A stretch of 64,000 nucleotides of DNA. Origin: an uncultured Roseburia sp. (GTDB taxonomy: Bacteria > Bacillota > Clostridia > Lachnospirales > Lachnospiraceae). The stretch's first letter is position 1. Every line of letters begins with the position of its first letter. The notes under the pieces are model-generated. The model did no database searches and was not told the origin of the DNA. It worked only from the letters and a program-made list of their open reading frames with translations. The stretch covers positions 52,559 to 116,558 of the forward strand of contig CANRSX010000013.1 in the NCBI GenBank assembly GCA_947642555.1. Direction: 5' to 3'. Shown here piece after piece: positions 1 through 7,541 of the stretch. The translations under genes and the position numbers were made by a program.

Positions 1-1
1 G

Positions 2-646
2 GCATATGCGCAGCTGCCGATCTCCGTGCGGCAGTATCCCGTGGATCTGTTAAGCGCGAGCGCGCACAAATTTCACGGGCCCAAGGGCGTGGGCTTCCTC
101 TACGTGCGGGAGGGGACGCCGCTGCCGTCATTTATTCACGGCGGCGGGCAGGAGAAGGGAAAGCGCGCGGGCACGGAAAATATTGCAGGGATCGTCGGGA
201 TGGGAAAAGCGGCGGAGCTGGCGTTTTCCGACCTGCGGCAGCGCGTGCAGCGCGAGATCATGCTGCGCAATTACCTGATGGAAAAAATCACCCATGAAAT
301 TCCGGGCGCGCGGATCAACGGGCACCGCACGAAACGCCTTCCGGGAAACGTAAATGTGAGCTTTCAGGATGTGGACGGGGCGTCGCTCCTGATCCTTCTG
401 GAGGAGGACGGGATCTGTGCGTCCGGCGGATCCGCGTGCAATACCGGGGAGAGCCGTGTGTCGTATGTGATCGAGGCGATCGGCGCGCCGGAGGAATACG
501 CCGCGGGGACGATCCGCCTGACGCTGTGCGGACAGACGACGAGGCGGGACGTGGATCTTGCGGTGGAATCCTTAAAACAGAATGTGGCGAGGCTTAAGCC
601 CGTGCAGGGTCCGGGCAGCGGGGGAGCATCAGCGGGCGTCCGGTGA
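2..646 (+). CDS. Cysteine desulfurase (NifS/IscS family), 3' part
   Basis: PLP-dependent enzyme that takes sulfur from L-cysteine for Fe-S cluster or tRNA thiolation work. Only the last 214 residues are present; the frame is open to the window edge, so the start lies upstream. The PLP-lysine motif SAHKFHGPKGVGFLY is at about residues 19-33 of the fragment, and the catalytic-cysteine loop ASGGSACNTGE at about 140-150. Family members are about 380 residues, so the N-terminal half is missing only because of the window cut. It ends 78 bp before the TIR-Sel1 start, which has its own promoter-like sequence, so the two need not be co-transcribed. Which sulfur pathway it serves cannot be told here. 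Confidence 0.93.
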   Translation, partial: AYAQLPISVRQYPVDLLSASAHKFHGPKGVGFLYVREGTPLPSFIHGGGQEKGKRAGTENIAGIVGMGKAAELAFSDLRQRVQREIMLRNYLMEKITHEIPGARINGHRTKRLPGNVNVSFQDVDGASLLILLEEDGICASGGSACNTGESRVSYVIEAIGAPEEYAAGTIRLTLCGQTTRRDVDLAVESLKQNVARLKPVQGPGSGGASAGVR

Positions 647-664
647 AGCTGCGGATTTGTCATG

Positions 665-693
665 TTGTATTTTCCACGGTTTCGAGATACAAT
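665..693 (+). promoter_or_regulatory. Candidate sigma-A promoter for the TIR-Sel1 gene
   Basis: TTGTAT (665-670), a 17-bp spacer and TACAAT (688-693), about 30 bp before the start at 724. The -10 matches 5 of 6; the -35 is weak. Confidence 0.45.
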
Positions 694-723
694 AGGTGCA
701 GAACAAAAGAAGGGGAGACGACG

Positions 724-2361
724 ATGGAGACGGTGACCGGCAAAAAGGAATACTTAAGACTGTTAAAAGACGGGTGGGTGAAGGATGAGCCGTACGTGTT
801 TATCAGCTACGCCAGCCGGGACTGGGAGCAGGTGTATCCCGCGGTGCTGGCCTTGAGGGCGCTTGGGATCAATGTCTTTATAGACGTGGAATTTATGGAA
901 AACCAGTCTGCCGGCTGGCTGGACAATTTCCAGGATCAGATGATCTGGAATATGGACTGCATGGGGATCGTCACGTTTTTAAGTATAAACTACATGAGAA
1001 GTTATGCCTGCCTCATGGAACAGCTGGCTAACCGCACCAGCACCATGAAGGAGAGAAGGGGAGGCCCGCTTCCCGTTTTTTATATGGCGCTGGAGCCAGA
1101 GATGGAGACCGTTCAGCGGATGAAAACCTATATTTACAGCCAGGATGTGGCAAAGGGAGGCCGGGAGCGGGTGAAAATGCAGCCGCCGGAGACAGCGCTG
1201 TTTCAGGAGTTTATCTTAAAATGCGGCTATGACCGGTATCCGGACGCGGAATCGGTGAGAACGATGTTAAACGAGATCCGCGACCAGCACGCTGTGGTCA
1301 CGAAGGCGTACTGGCTGATTTTCGATGATCTGGAGTATCTCATACAGCCCTTCGGCAGCCCGGAGGAATGCGCCAGGCAGCTGGCCGGGAATTTTATCAA
1401 TGATAAAAATTCCTCCATTCAGATGACGCCGTCGGAGGAATTAAAGCGGGAGACGCTGCGGCGGCTTTCCGGGGAGGATGAGCCGGCAGCGATGCCGGGA
1501 GCGCCCGGTCAGGGCCGGCCGGAAGCGGAGCCGGCCGGCAGACCCTTCCCCTCCTGGATGGAGGAACTGTGCGACCGTGCCATGAACTGGGATCTGGAGG
1601 CGGTCTGCCAGCCCGGGATGTGGTTTGACGGAAAAGCCCTGGGACAGGAGACCGGTCCGGTGGTCCGGGCCTTTCTCACGGCGGCGGAGCAGGGATACGC
1701 GGCGGCCCAGAATGTGACCGGCCACCTCTGCCGGTGCGGCCTGGTGGACGGACAGGGAGAAGAACAGGCGGTGGAGTGGTATCGGAAAGCGGCGGTTCAG
1801 GGGTATGCGGATGCTCAGGACAACCTGGGAACCTGCTACACGGACGGGCTCGGAGTGGAGACGGATGTCGAAGAAGGCGTCCGGTGGTACCAGAGGGCGG
1901 CGGAGCAGGGATACGCCCCTGCACAGAATAATCTCGGCTACTGCTATCTCGAGGAGGAACTGGATGAGATGACGACCCGGGCCGGGGTGGAATGGTTAAG
2001 AAGCATGGCTGCCCGGGGAGATATCACGGCGGAGCGCGAGCTCGCGGGCATGTGGAAGGACGAGGGGACGGGAGCAGAAGAGACGGCGGAGGAGGAGATC
2101 CGGCGTCTGGAAATGGCGGCAGCCCGGGGGAATGCAGCGGCACAGAACAGCCTGGGGGTATACTATGGGTACGGCATGGATGCGCTGAGTGCGGAAGGGG
2201 TGAACTGGCTGAAAAAAGCGGCGGCCCAGGGATACGCCCTGGCGCAGAGAAATCTCGGCTACTGTTATGAAAACGGGGTCGGTGTAGAGCAGGATGAGAA
2301 AATGGCGGCGGAGTGGAATCGGAAGGCAGCCGCCGGGGGATATGTGGAGACAGAGGATTAG
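724..2361 (+). CDS. TIR-domain protein with C-terminal Sel1 repeats
   Basis: Residues about 22-130 form a TIR-like domain: strand YVFISYASRDW, then SINYMRSYACLMEQ, whose Glu (about residue 99) sits where the catalytic Glu of NAD-cleaving TIR enzymes lies. Residues about 310-545 hold about six Sel1/TPR-like repeats (patterns AAEQGYAPAQNNLGYCY). The middle (130-300) is unassigned, with a Pro/Gly/Glu-rich linker near 270-300. The frame is open from 643, but ATG 724 is chosen because AAGGGGAG lies 7 bases upstream. Bacterial TIR proteins often act as NAD-degrading effectors in phage defence, and Sel1 repeats bind partners; a sensor-effector role is inference. It could instead be a host-interaction protein. 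The helicase starts 12 bp downstream. Confidence 0.8.
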   Translation: METVTGKKEYLRLLKDGWVKDEPYVFISYASRDWEQVYPAVLALRALGINVFIDVEFMENQSAGWLDNFQDQMIWNMDCMGIVTFLSINYMRSYACLMEQLANRTSTMKERRGGPLPVFYMALEPEMETVQRMKTYIYSQDVAKGGRERVKMQPPETALFQEFILKCGYDRYPDAESVRTMLNEIRDQHAVVTKAYWLIFDDLEYLIQPFGSPEECARQLAGNFINDKNSSIQMTPSEELKRETLRRLSGEDEPAAMPGAPGQGRPEAEPAGRPFPSWMEELCDRAMNWDLEAVCQPGMWFDGKALGQETGPVVRAFLTAAEQGYAAAQNVTGHLCRCGLVDGQGEEQAVEWYRKAAVQGYADAQDNLGTCYTDGLGVETDVEEGVRWYQRAAEQGYAPAQNNLGYCYLEEELDEMTTRAGVEWLRSMAARGDITAERELAGMWKDEGTGAEETAEEEIRRLEMAAARGNAAAQNSLGVYYGYGMDALSAEGVNWLKKAAAQGYALAQRNLGYCYENGVGVEQDEKMAAEWNRKAAAGGYVETED

Positions 2362-2373
2362 CGGGGCGGCGGG

Positions 2374-4863
2374 ATGGCAAATCAGATCGTGGAGAATAAA
2401 AAAGGCGTGATCCGCATTTCGGTCCGCAACCTGGTGGAATTTATCCTGCGGGAGGGAGATATCGACAACCGTCGCGGAAGGATTTCCTCCACGGATGCCA
2501 TGCAGGAGGGGAGCCGGATTCACCGGAAGATCCAGAAGCGCATGGGACCGGAGTACCACGCGGAGGTTCCCTTAAAGCTCGCCATCGAGGAGGAGGATTA
2601 TCAGCTTGTGATCGAGGGACGGGCGGACGGGATCCTGATCGAACCCCGTGAAGGCGAGTCCGGGGATGCGGTGATCAAAAAGACTACGTTTGAGGATAAC
2701 TATAACCGGATCGCGGTGGGGGAGGACATGCGTGTCACCATCGACGAGATCAAGGGCATGTATATGAAGCTCGAGCTGTTAAAGGAGCCCGTGGGCGTGC
2801 ACCGGGCGCAGGCGATGTGTTATGCCTACATCTATGCCCTGCAGCATGACTTAAGTGAGATCGACGTGCAGATGACCTACTGCAATCTGGACACCATGGA
2901 GATGAAATACTTCCGGGAGCACTTCACCTTTGAGGCGCTGGCGGAGTGGTTTTTAAAACTGATCGGGGAGTATAAAAAGTGGGCGGATTTTCAGTTCGCG
3001 TGGCGCAACCTCCGCCAGGCATCCGTAAAAAAACTGGAATTCCCCTTTCCCTACCGGGAGGGCCAGCGGGATCTCGCGGCGGGGGTTTACCGCACCATCG
3101 CCCGGCGGAAAAATCTGTTCATCCAGGCTCCTACAGGCGTGGGTAAAACGATTTCCACGGTATTTCCGGCGGTGCGGGCCACCGGGGAGGACCTGGGGGA
3201 TAAGATTTTTTACCTGACGGCAAAGACGGTCACGGGGACGGTTGCGCGCGAGGCGTTTGAGCTGCTGCGGTCAAAGGGCTACCAGGCGAAGATTTTACAG
3301 ATCACGGCGAAGGAAAAGCTGTGCAGATGTGAGGAGATGGACTGCAATCCGGTGCACTGCCCGTATGCAAAGGGGCATTATGACCGGGTAAACGACGCGG
3401 TATTTTCCCTTTTGCAGAAGGAGGATCTGTTTACCAGGGAGGTGATCTTAGAGCAGGCGGAGGAATACATGGTCTGCCCCTTTGAGATGTGTCTGGATGT
3501 GGCGACGTGGTCGGATGATATTATCTGCGACTACAACTATGTGTTCGACCCGAACGCGTATCTGAAACGCTTTTTCGCGGACGGCGTGCGGGGGGATTAT
3601 ATTTTTCTGGTGGACGAGGCGCACAATCTCGTGGAGCGCAGCAGGGAGATGTACAGCGCGACGATCTGCAAGGAGGATTTTCTTGCGGTAAAAAAACGGA
3701 TCAAACAGTACGATCCGAAGCTGGCGAAGGATTTCGACCGATGCAATAAAATATTGCTGGAGTATAAGCGGGCGTGCGAGCGGTATGTGGTCTGTGACGA
3801 TATCGGACCGCTGATCCTTCCGCTGATCCGCCTGTTTGAGAATCTGGACGAATTTCTACAGATGAAGACTGAATTCCCGGAGCGGAAGGAGGTCAGTGAA
3901 TTTTTCCTGAATCTGCGGGATTTTCGGAATACCTATGACCTGACGGACGACCACTATGTGATCTACACGGAGCACGGGGAGGATGGGAAATTCCGCGTGA
4001 AGCTGTTCTGCGTGGATCCCTCCCGCAACCTGCAGGAGCGGTTAAACAAGGGAAACGCGACGATCTTTTTTTCCGCGACGCTGCTGCCGGTCGGGTATTA
4101 CAAGAGCCTGCTCTCGACGAAAACGGATAACTACGCAGTGTACGCAAAAACGGCGTTTTCAAAGGAGCAGAGTCTGCTTTTAATCGGCGGTGACGTGAGC
4201 AGCCGTTACACGAGGAGAACGCCGGAGGAATTCGCGCGGATCGCGGAATATGTGCTGAAGACGGCGCAGGCGCGCAAGGGGAACTATATGGTGTTTTTCC
4301 CTTCCTATAAAATGATGCGGCAGGTGTACGAGGTGTTCTGCGGGTTGAACGGGGGAGACGCAAAGCAGGGGCTCGTCGCCTGCATCGTGCAGGAGCCGGG
4401 GATGACCGAGGCCGGACGGGAGGAATTTCTCGCGGCCTTTTCCGCGGAGGCGTCCGCCGGACGTGACCGCTCCCTCGTGGCATTCTGTGTGCTCGGCGGG
4501 ATTTTCGGCGAGGGGATCGACTTAAAGCATGAGCAGCTGATCGGCGCGGTCATCGTGGGCACCGGCCTGCCGCAGGTCGGCAATGAGCGCGAGATTCTGA
4601 TGAAGTATTACGACAGCCGCTCCGGCGAGGGATTTGACTACGCTTATCGTTATCCGGGAATGAATAAGGTGCTCCAGGCCGCGGGCCGCGTGATCCGCAC
4701 GGTCGAGGACGCCGGCGTAATCCTGCTTTTGGACGAGCGTTTTTTACAGGGCGATTATCAGAGGCTGTTCCCAAGAGAATGGGAGCGGCGGTCGGCGGTG
4801 AGGATCGGGACGATCGAGGGGAAACTTCGGGAGTTCTGGGAGAAGGGATCGGGGAGAAACTGA
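2374..4863 (+). CDS. DinG/XPD-like ATP-dependent DNA helicase with PDDEXK-like N-terminal domain
   Basis: 829-residue superfamily 2 helicase of the Rad3/XPD/DinG group. Residues about 1-215 resemble a RecB/Cas4-type nuclease fold (EGRADGILIE, then an acidic/lysine stretch). Walker A APTGVGKT lies at about 252-259, four cysteines likely to hold a 4Fe-4S cluster at about 317-375 (LCRCEEMDCNPVHC, later MVCPFEMC), DEAH at 414-417, FFSATLLP near 566 and the motif VI arginines in AAGRVIRT near 770. The family unwinds DNA 5' to 3' in repair. It starts 12 bp after the TIR-Sel1 gene on the same strand, so the two are probably transcribed together; whether they cooperate is unknown. The ribosome binding site before ATG 2374 is poor, which suggests translational coupling. 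Confidence 0.9.
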   Translation: MANQIVENKKGVIRISVRNLVEFILREGDIDNRRGRISSTDAMQEGSRIHRKIQKRMGPEYHAEVPLKLAIEEEDYQLVIEGRADGILIEPREGESGDAVIKKTTFEDNYNRIAVGEDMRVTIDEIKGMYMKLELLKEPVGVHRAQAMCYAYIYALQHDLSEIDVQMTYCNLDTMEMKYFREHFTFEALAEWFLKLIGEYKKWADFQFAWRNLRQASVKKLEFPFPYREGQRDLAAGVYRTIARRKNLFIQAPTGVGKTISTVFPAVRATGEDLGDKIFYLTAKTVTGTVAREAFELLRSKGYQAKILQITAKEKLCRCEEMDCNPVHCPYAKGHYDRVNDAVFSLLQKEDLFTREVILEQAEEYMVCPFEMCLDVATWSDDIICDYNYVFDPNAYLKRFFADGVRGDYIFLVDEAHNLVERSREMYSATICKEDFLAVKKRIKQYDPKLAKDFDRCNKILLEYKRACERYVVCDDIGPLILPLIRLFENLDEFLQMKTEFPERKEVSEFFLNLRDFRNTYDLTDDHYVIYTEHGEDGKFRVKLFCVDPSRNLQERLNKGNATIFFSATLLPVGYYKSLLSTKTDNYAVYAKTAFSKEQSLLLIGGDVSSRYTRRTPEEFARIAEYVLKTAQARKGNYMVFFPSYKMMRQVYEVFCGLNGGDAKQGLVACIVQEPGMTEAGREEFLAAFSAEASAGRDRSLVAFCVLGGIFGEGIDLKHEQLIGAVIVGTGLPQVGNEREILMKYYDSRSGEGFDYAYRYPGMNKVLQAAGRVIRTVEDAGVILLLDERFLQGDYQRLFPREWERRSAVRIGTIEGKLREFWEKGSGRN

Positions 4864-4869
4864 GAGGCG

Positions 4870-5980
4870 TCAGAGGCCGGCGGCGTGCCTGCCGTACCTC
4901 TGACCGTGAAAAAGAAGCAGGGCGTAACTCAGGAAACCGGCCAGAACCGGTCTAAATAAGCTGCTGCTTTTTCTGCTGACAGGCCGAATTTCTCAATAAT
5001 GCGGTCTGCTGTCTCAGAGCGGGGCAGGGATAGCTCCTGACAAAGGAGGATAAAAGCTTCGAGCCCCTGCTCCAAACCAATACGCACGCCTTCATCCCGC
5101 ACCATTTTTTCCCGTTCCCATGATTTCATATAGCTGATCCCAACCTCCTTGCTATGTCTGACGGTATCGACGAGCCGGTTCAGCTCGTCGATTGTCTGAC
5201 TGGTGATATTTTCAGATTTTGTATCTTCTATATATTTTAGCATATCGCGGAGCTCCTGGCGAGGATTTCCTTCGGTTCCTTTTGTGTAAAAGAAGATTTT
5301 TCTTGTGCCGTCCTCATAGGGGATCGTGCCGTCCTCCATGCAGCGGTTCTGGATGGTATAAACCATGCGCTTTTTATCAAACGGGTCGTAGGGAAGGATA
5401 AAGAAGATCGTGACATTCTGCAGGGTGCTGTAATCGCTGCCGGCGGAGAGGATCCGTGTGTCGATCAGGGCGTTATAGTAGCGCATCCGCTTTGGAAGAG
5501 AGCTCTTCTCAAAGGTTTTGTTCGGTTCGATGTCGTAGATGTCAGGGCGGATCTGCACGTCGTACATCTCCTGACCCGGGAGGGACGGTTCGTCGGTCAC
5601 AGCCTCGATATAGGCGTCGAGACGGATTCCATGGCTTCCGGTATCTATGCCGGGAATGGTTTTCTGCGGGATGATGGTTACCTTGCGGATGGGCCTGTTG
5701 AGGAAAACGCCGAGCAGAAGACGGGCGAAGGGTTCCCCGACATCCTGAAATGTGAGCATTTCCTGGAAAAGAAAGTCGTCGATCAGGTTCAGATCCTCCA
5801 GCTTCCGTGGGGGCTGGCCAAAAGAAGCCTGCTGCTTCATTTCTGTGAGCCTGTGGTTTGCGGTATCAGAGATTTGTGAATCAGCGATGCCGGTGTGTGA
5901 GTTGTTTGTCATAAGTGTGGTTCCTTTCTATGTGTAAATGTTTGGTAAAGGTATATACCGGCGAAGAGCCGATGGCAGGA
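4870..5980. repeat. Tandem duplication, copy 1 (period 1171 bp)
   Basis: About 1.1 kb, matched by 6041-7151 at an offset of 1171 bp. Includes the Rpn-family gene, its 5' leader and the GC-rich hairpin after its stop. Positions 4870-5807 look identical to the other copy; differences start at 5808 and continue to the end of the homology. Confidence 0.9.
4929..5912 (-). CDS. Rpn-family recombination-promoting nuclease / PDDEXK transposase-like protein, copy 1
   Basis: 327 residues. The core LNLIDDFLFQEMLTF followed by RLDAYIEAV and MYDVQIRPD is typical of the Rpn/PD-(D/E)XK nuclease family (PDDEXK_2). In E. coli, Rpn proteins are DNA endonucleases that promote RecA-independent recombination; some act as phage-defence toxins. 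Asp in RLDAY and the DVQ triad are the likely metal site. The C-terminal third (about 240-327) is helical and charged. The ATG at 5912 has AAAGGAA 9 bases upstream. It differs from the downstream copy only at residues 12, 26, 31 and 32 (S, K, F, G here; A, T, S, S there). Family membership is clear; biological role is not. Confidence 0.85.
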   Translation of the reverse strand: MTNNSHTGIADSQISDTANHRLTEMKQQASFGQPPRKLEDLNLIDDFLFQEMLTFQDVGEPFARLLLGVFLNRPIRKVTIIPQKTIPGIDTGSHGIRLDAYIEAVTDEPSLPGQEMYDVQIRPDIYDIEPNKTFEKSSLPKRMRYYNALIDTRILSAGSDYSTLQNVTIFFILPYDPFDKKRMVYTIQNRCMEDGTIPYEDGTRKIFFYTKGTEGNPRQELRDMLKYIEDTKSENITSQTIDELNRLVDTVRHSKEVGISYMKSWEREKMVRDEGVRIGLEQGLEAFILLCQELSLPRSETADRIIEKFGLSAEKAAAYLDRFWPVS

Positions 5981-6040
5981 GTGCGGACAGACCGCAGTCC
6001 CTTGTAGATTCCGATACATGATCGGGAATAGAAAAACAGA

Positions 6041-7151
6041 TCAGAGGCCGGCGGCGTGCCTGCCGTACCTCTGACCGTGAAAAAGAAGCAGGGCGTAACT
6101 CAGGAAACCGGCCAGAACCGGTCTAAATAAGCTGCTGCTTTTTCTGCTGACAGGCCGAATTTCTCAATAATGCGGTCTGCTGTCTCAGAGCGGGGCAGGG
6201 ATAGCTCCTGACAAAGGAGGATAAAAGCTTCGAGCCCCTGCTCCAAACCAATACGCACGCCTTCATCCCGCACCATTTTTTCCCGTTCCCATGATTTCAT
6301 ATAGCTGATCCCAACCTCCTTGCTATGTCTGACGGTATCGACGAGCCGGTTCAGCTCGTCGATTGTCTGACTGGTGATATTTTCAGATTTTGTATCTTCT
6401 ATATATTTTAGCATATCGCGGAGCTCCTGGCGAGGATTTCCTTCGGTTCCTTTTGTGTAAAAGAAGATTTTTCTTGTGCCGTCCTCATAGGGGATCGTGC
6501 CGTCCTCCATGCAGCGGTTCTGGATGGTATAAACCATGCGCTTTTTATCAAACGGGTCGTAGGGAAGGATAAAGAAGATCGTGACATTCTGCAGGGTGCT
6601 GTAATCGCTGCCGGCGGAGAGGATCCGTGTGTCGATCAGGGCGTTATAGTAGCGCATCCGCTTTGGAAGAGAGCTCTTCTCAAAGGTTTTGTTCGGTTCG
6701 ATGTCGTAGATGTCAGGGCGGATCTGCACGTCGTACATCTCCTGACCCGGGAGGGACGGTTCGTCGGTCACAGCCTCGATATAGGCGTCGAGACGGATTC
6801 CATGGCTTCCGGTATCTATGCCGGGAATGGTTTTCTGCGGGATGATGGTTACCTTGCGGATGGGCCTGTTGAGGAAAACGCCGAGCAGAAGACGGGCGAA
6901 GGGTTCCCCGACATCCTGAAATGTGAGCATTTCCTGGAAAAGAAAGTCGTCGATCAGGTTCAGATCCTCCAGCTTCCGCGGGGGCTGGCTGGAAGAAGCC
7001 TGCTGCGTCATTTCTGTGAGGCGGTGGTTTGCGGTATCAGAGATTTGTGCATCAGCGATGCCGGTGTGTGAGTTGTTTGTCATAAGTGTGGTTCCTTTCT
7101 GTGTGTAAATGTCTGGTAAAGATATATACCGGCGAAGAGCCGATGGCAGGA
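6041..7151. repeat. Tandem duplication, copy 2 (period 1171 bp)
   Basis: Partner of 4870-5980. About 60 bp of unique DNA (5981-6040) separates the units. The copy begins at TCAGAGGCCGG, shared with position 4870, and homology fades near 7151. Confidence 0.9.
6100..7083 (-). CDS. Rpn-family recombination-promoting nuclease / PDDEXK transposase-like protein, copy 2
   Basis: 327 residues, with the same fold and catalytic residues as the gene at 4929-5912; residues 33-327 are identical. The open frame runs upstream to 7257, but the start at 7083 is chosen because it matches copy 1 exactly and keeps the AAAGGAA ribosome binding site; the extra 58 residues read from AT-rich noncoding DNA. The duplication includes about 65 bp upstream, so both copies may be expressed from similar signals. 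Four residues near the N-terminus differ, and the codons there also carry silent changes, while the rest shows none. Each copy is intact, so neither looks like a pseudogene. Confidence 0.85.
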   Translation of the reverse strand: MTNNSHTGIADAQISDTANHRLTEMTQQASSSQPPRKLEDLNLIDDFLFQEMLTFQDVGEPFARLLLGVFLNRPIRKVTIIPQKTIPGIDTGSHGIRLDAYIEAVTDEPSLPGQEMYDVQIRPDIYDIEPNKTFEKSSLPKRMRYYNALIDTRILSAGSDYSTLQNVTIFFILPYDPFDKKRMVYTIQNRCMEDGTIPYEDGTRKIFFYTKGTEGNPRQELRDMLKYIEDTKSENITSQTIDELNRLVDTVRHSKEVGISYMKSWEREKMVRDEGVRIGLEQGLEAFILLCQELSLPRSETADRIIEKFGLSAEKAAAYLDRFWPVS

Positions 7152-7541
7152 GCGCGGTTGGAAACAGCCTCCTGACAGATCCCGGTTTATCTGCCGGGGC
7201 AGAATGCAAAATGAATTGTGTAGTTCGTATTATAAATGCAGATTGGAAAAAATGCAAGTATAAATTTCAGTTTTTCGATTATTTTTTTCGGACTGGTTTT
7301 GTACAGAGCATATTGAAATGGTTTTAAAAACAGGGCATGGGGAAAGAAATGGGCAGAAAAACCCCACTAATGTATGCCAAAATAAAAAAAGTTGACAAAA
7401 ATTGAAAATATGTGAGCCTTTTTCCGATCTCACACCCTCTTTTATTATGAGAACATTTAAACAGAGGGTCTGTGCACCAACATATGCACCAAATTATGGA
7501 AGTGCAGGAGATCCTGCAACACGAAGAAGGAGGAGCGCGCT
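7084..7541. other. AT-rich intergenic region before the giant surface protein gene
   Basis: 458 bp without a convincing gene. The first 70 bp belong to the Rpn duplication. A TTGACA at 7392-7397 has no good -10 partner. A TATTAT at 7443-7448 sits inside a perfect 7-bp inverted repeat, ACCCTCT (7434-7440) and AGAGGGT (7463-7469), which could be an operator or a leader hairpin. TGCACCAA occurs twice near 7472-7490. AAGGAGGAG lies just before the ATG at 7542. Confidence 0.5.

Noticed and set aside
6100..7257. Longer 385-residue version of the second Rpn gene
   Set aside because: The extra 58 residues read from AT-rich leader DNA; the copy at 4929 fixes the start at the equivalent of 7083, with a ribosome binding site.
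7392..7397. TTGACA as the -35 of the adhesin promoter
   Set aside because: No -10 hexamer lies 16-18 bp downstream; the nearest good TATTAT is too far away.
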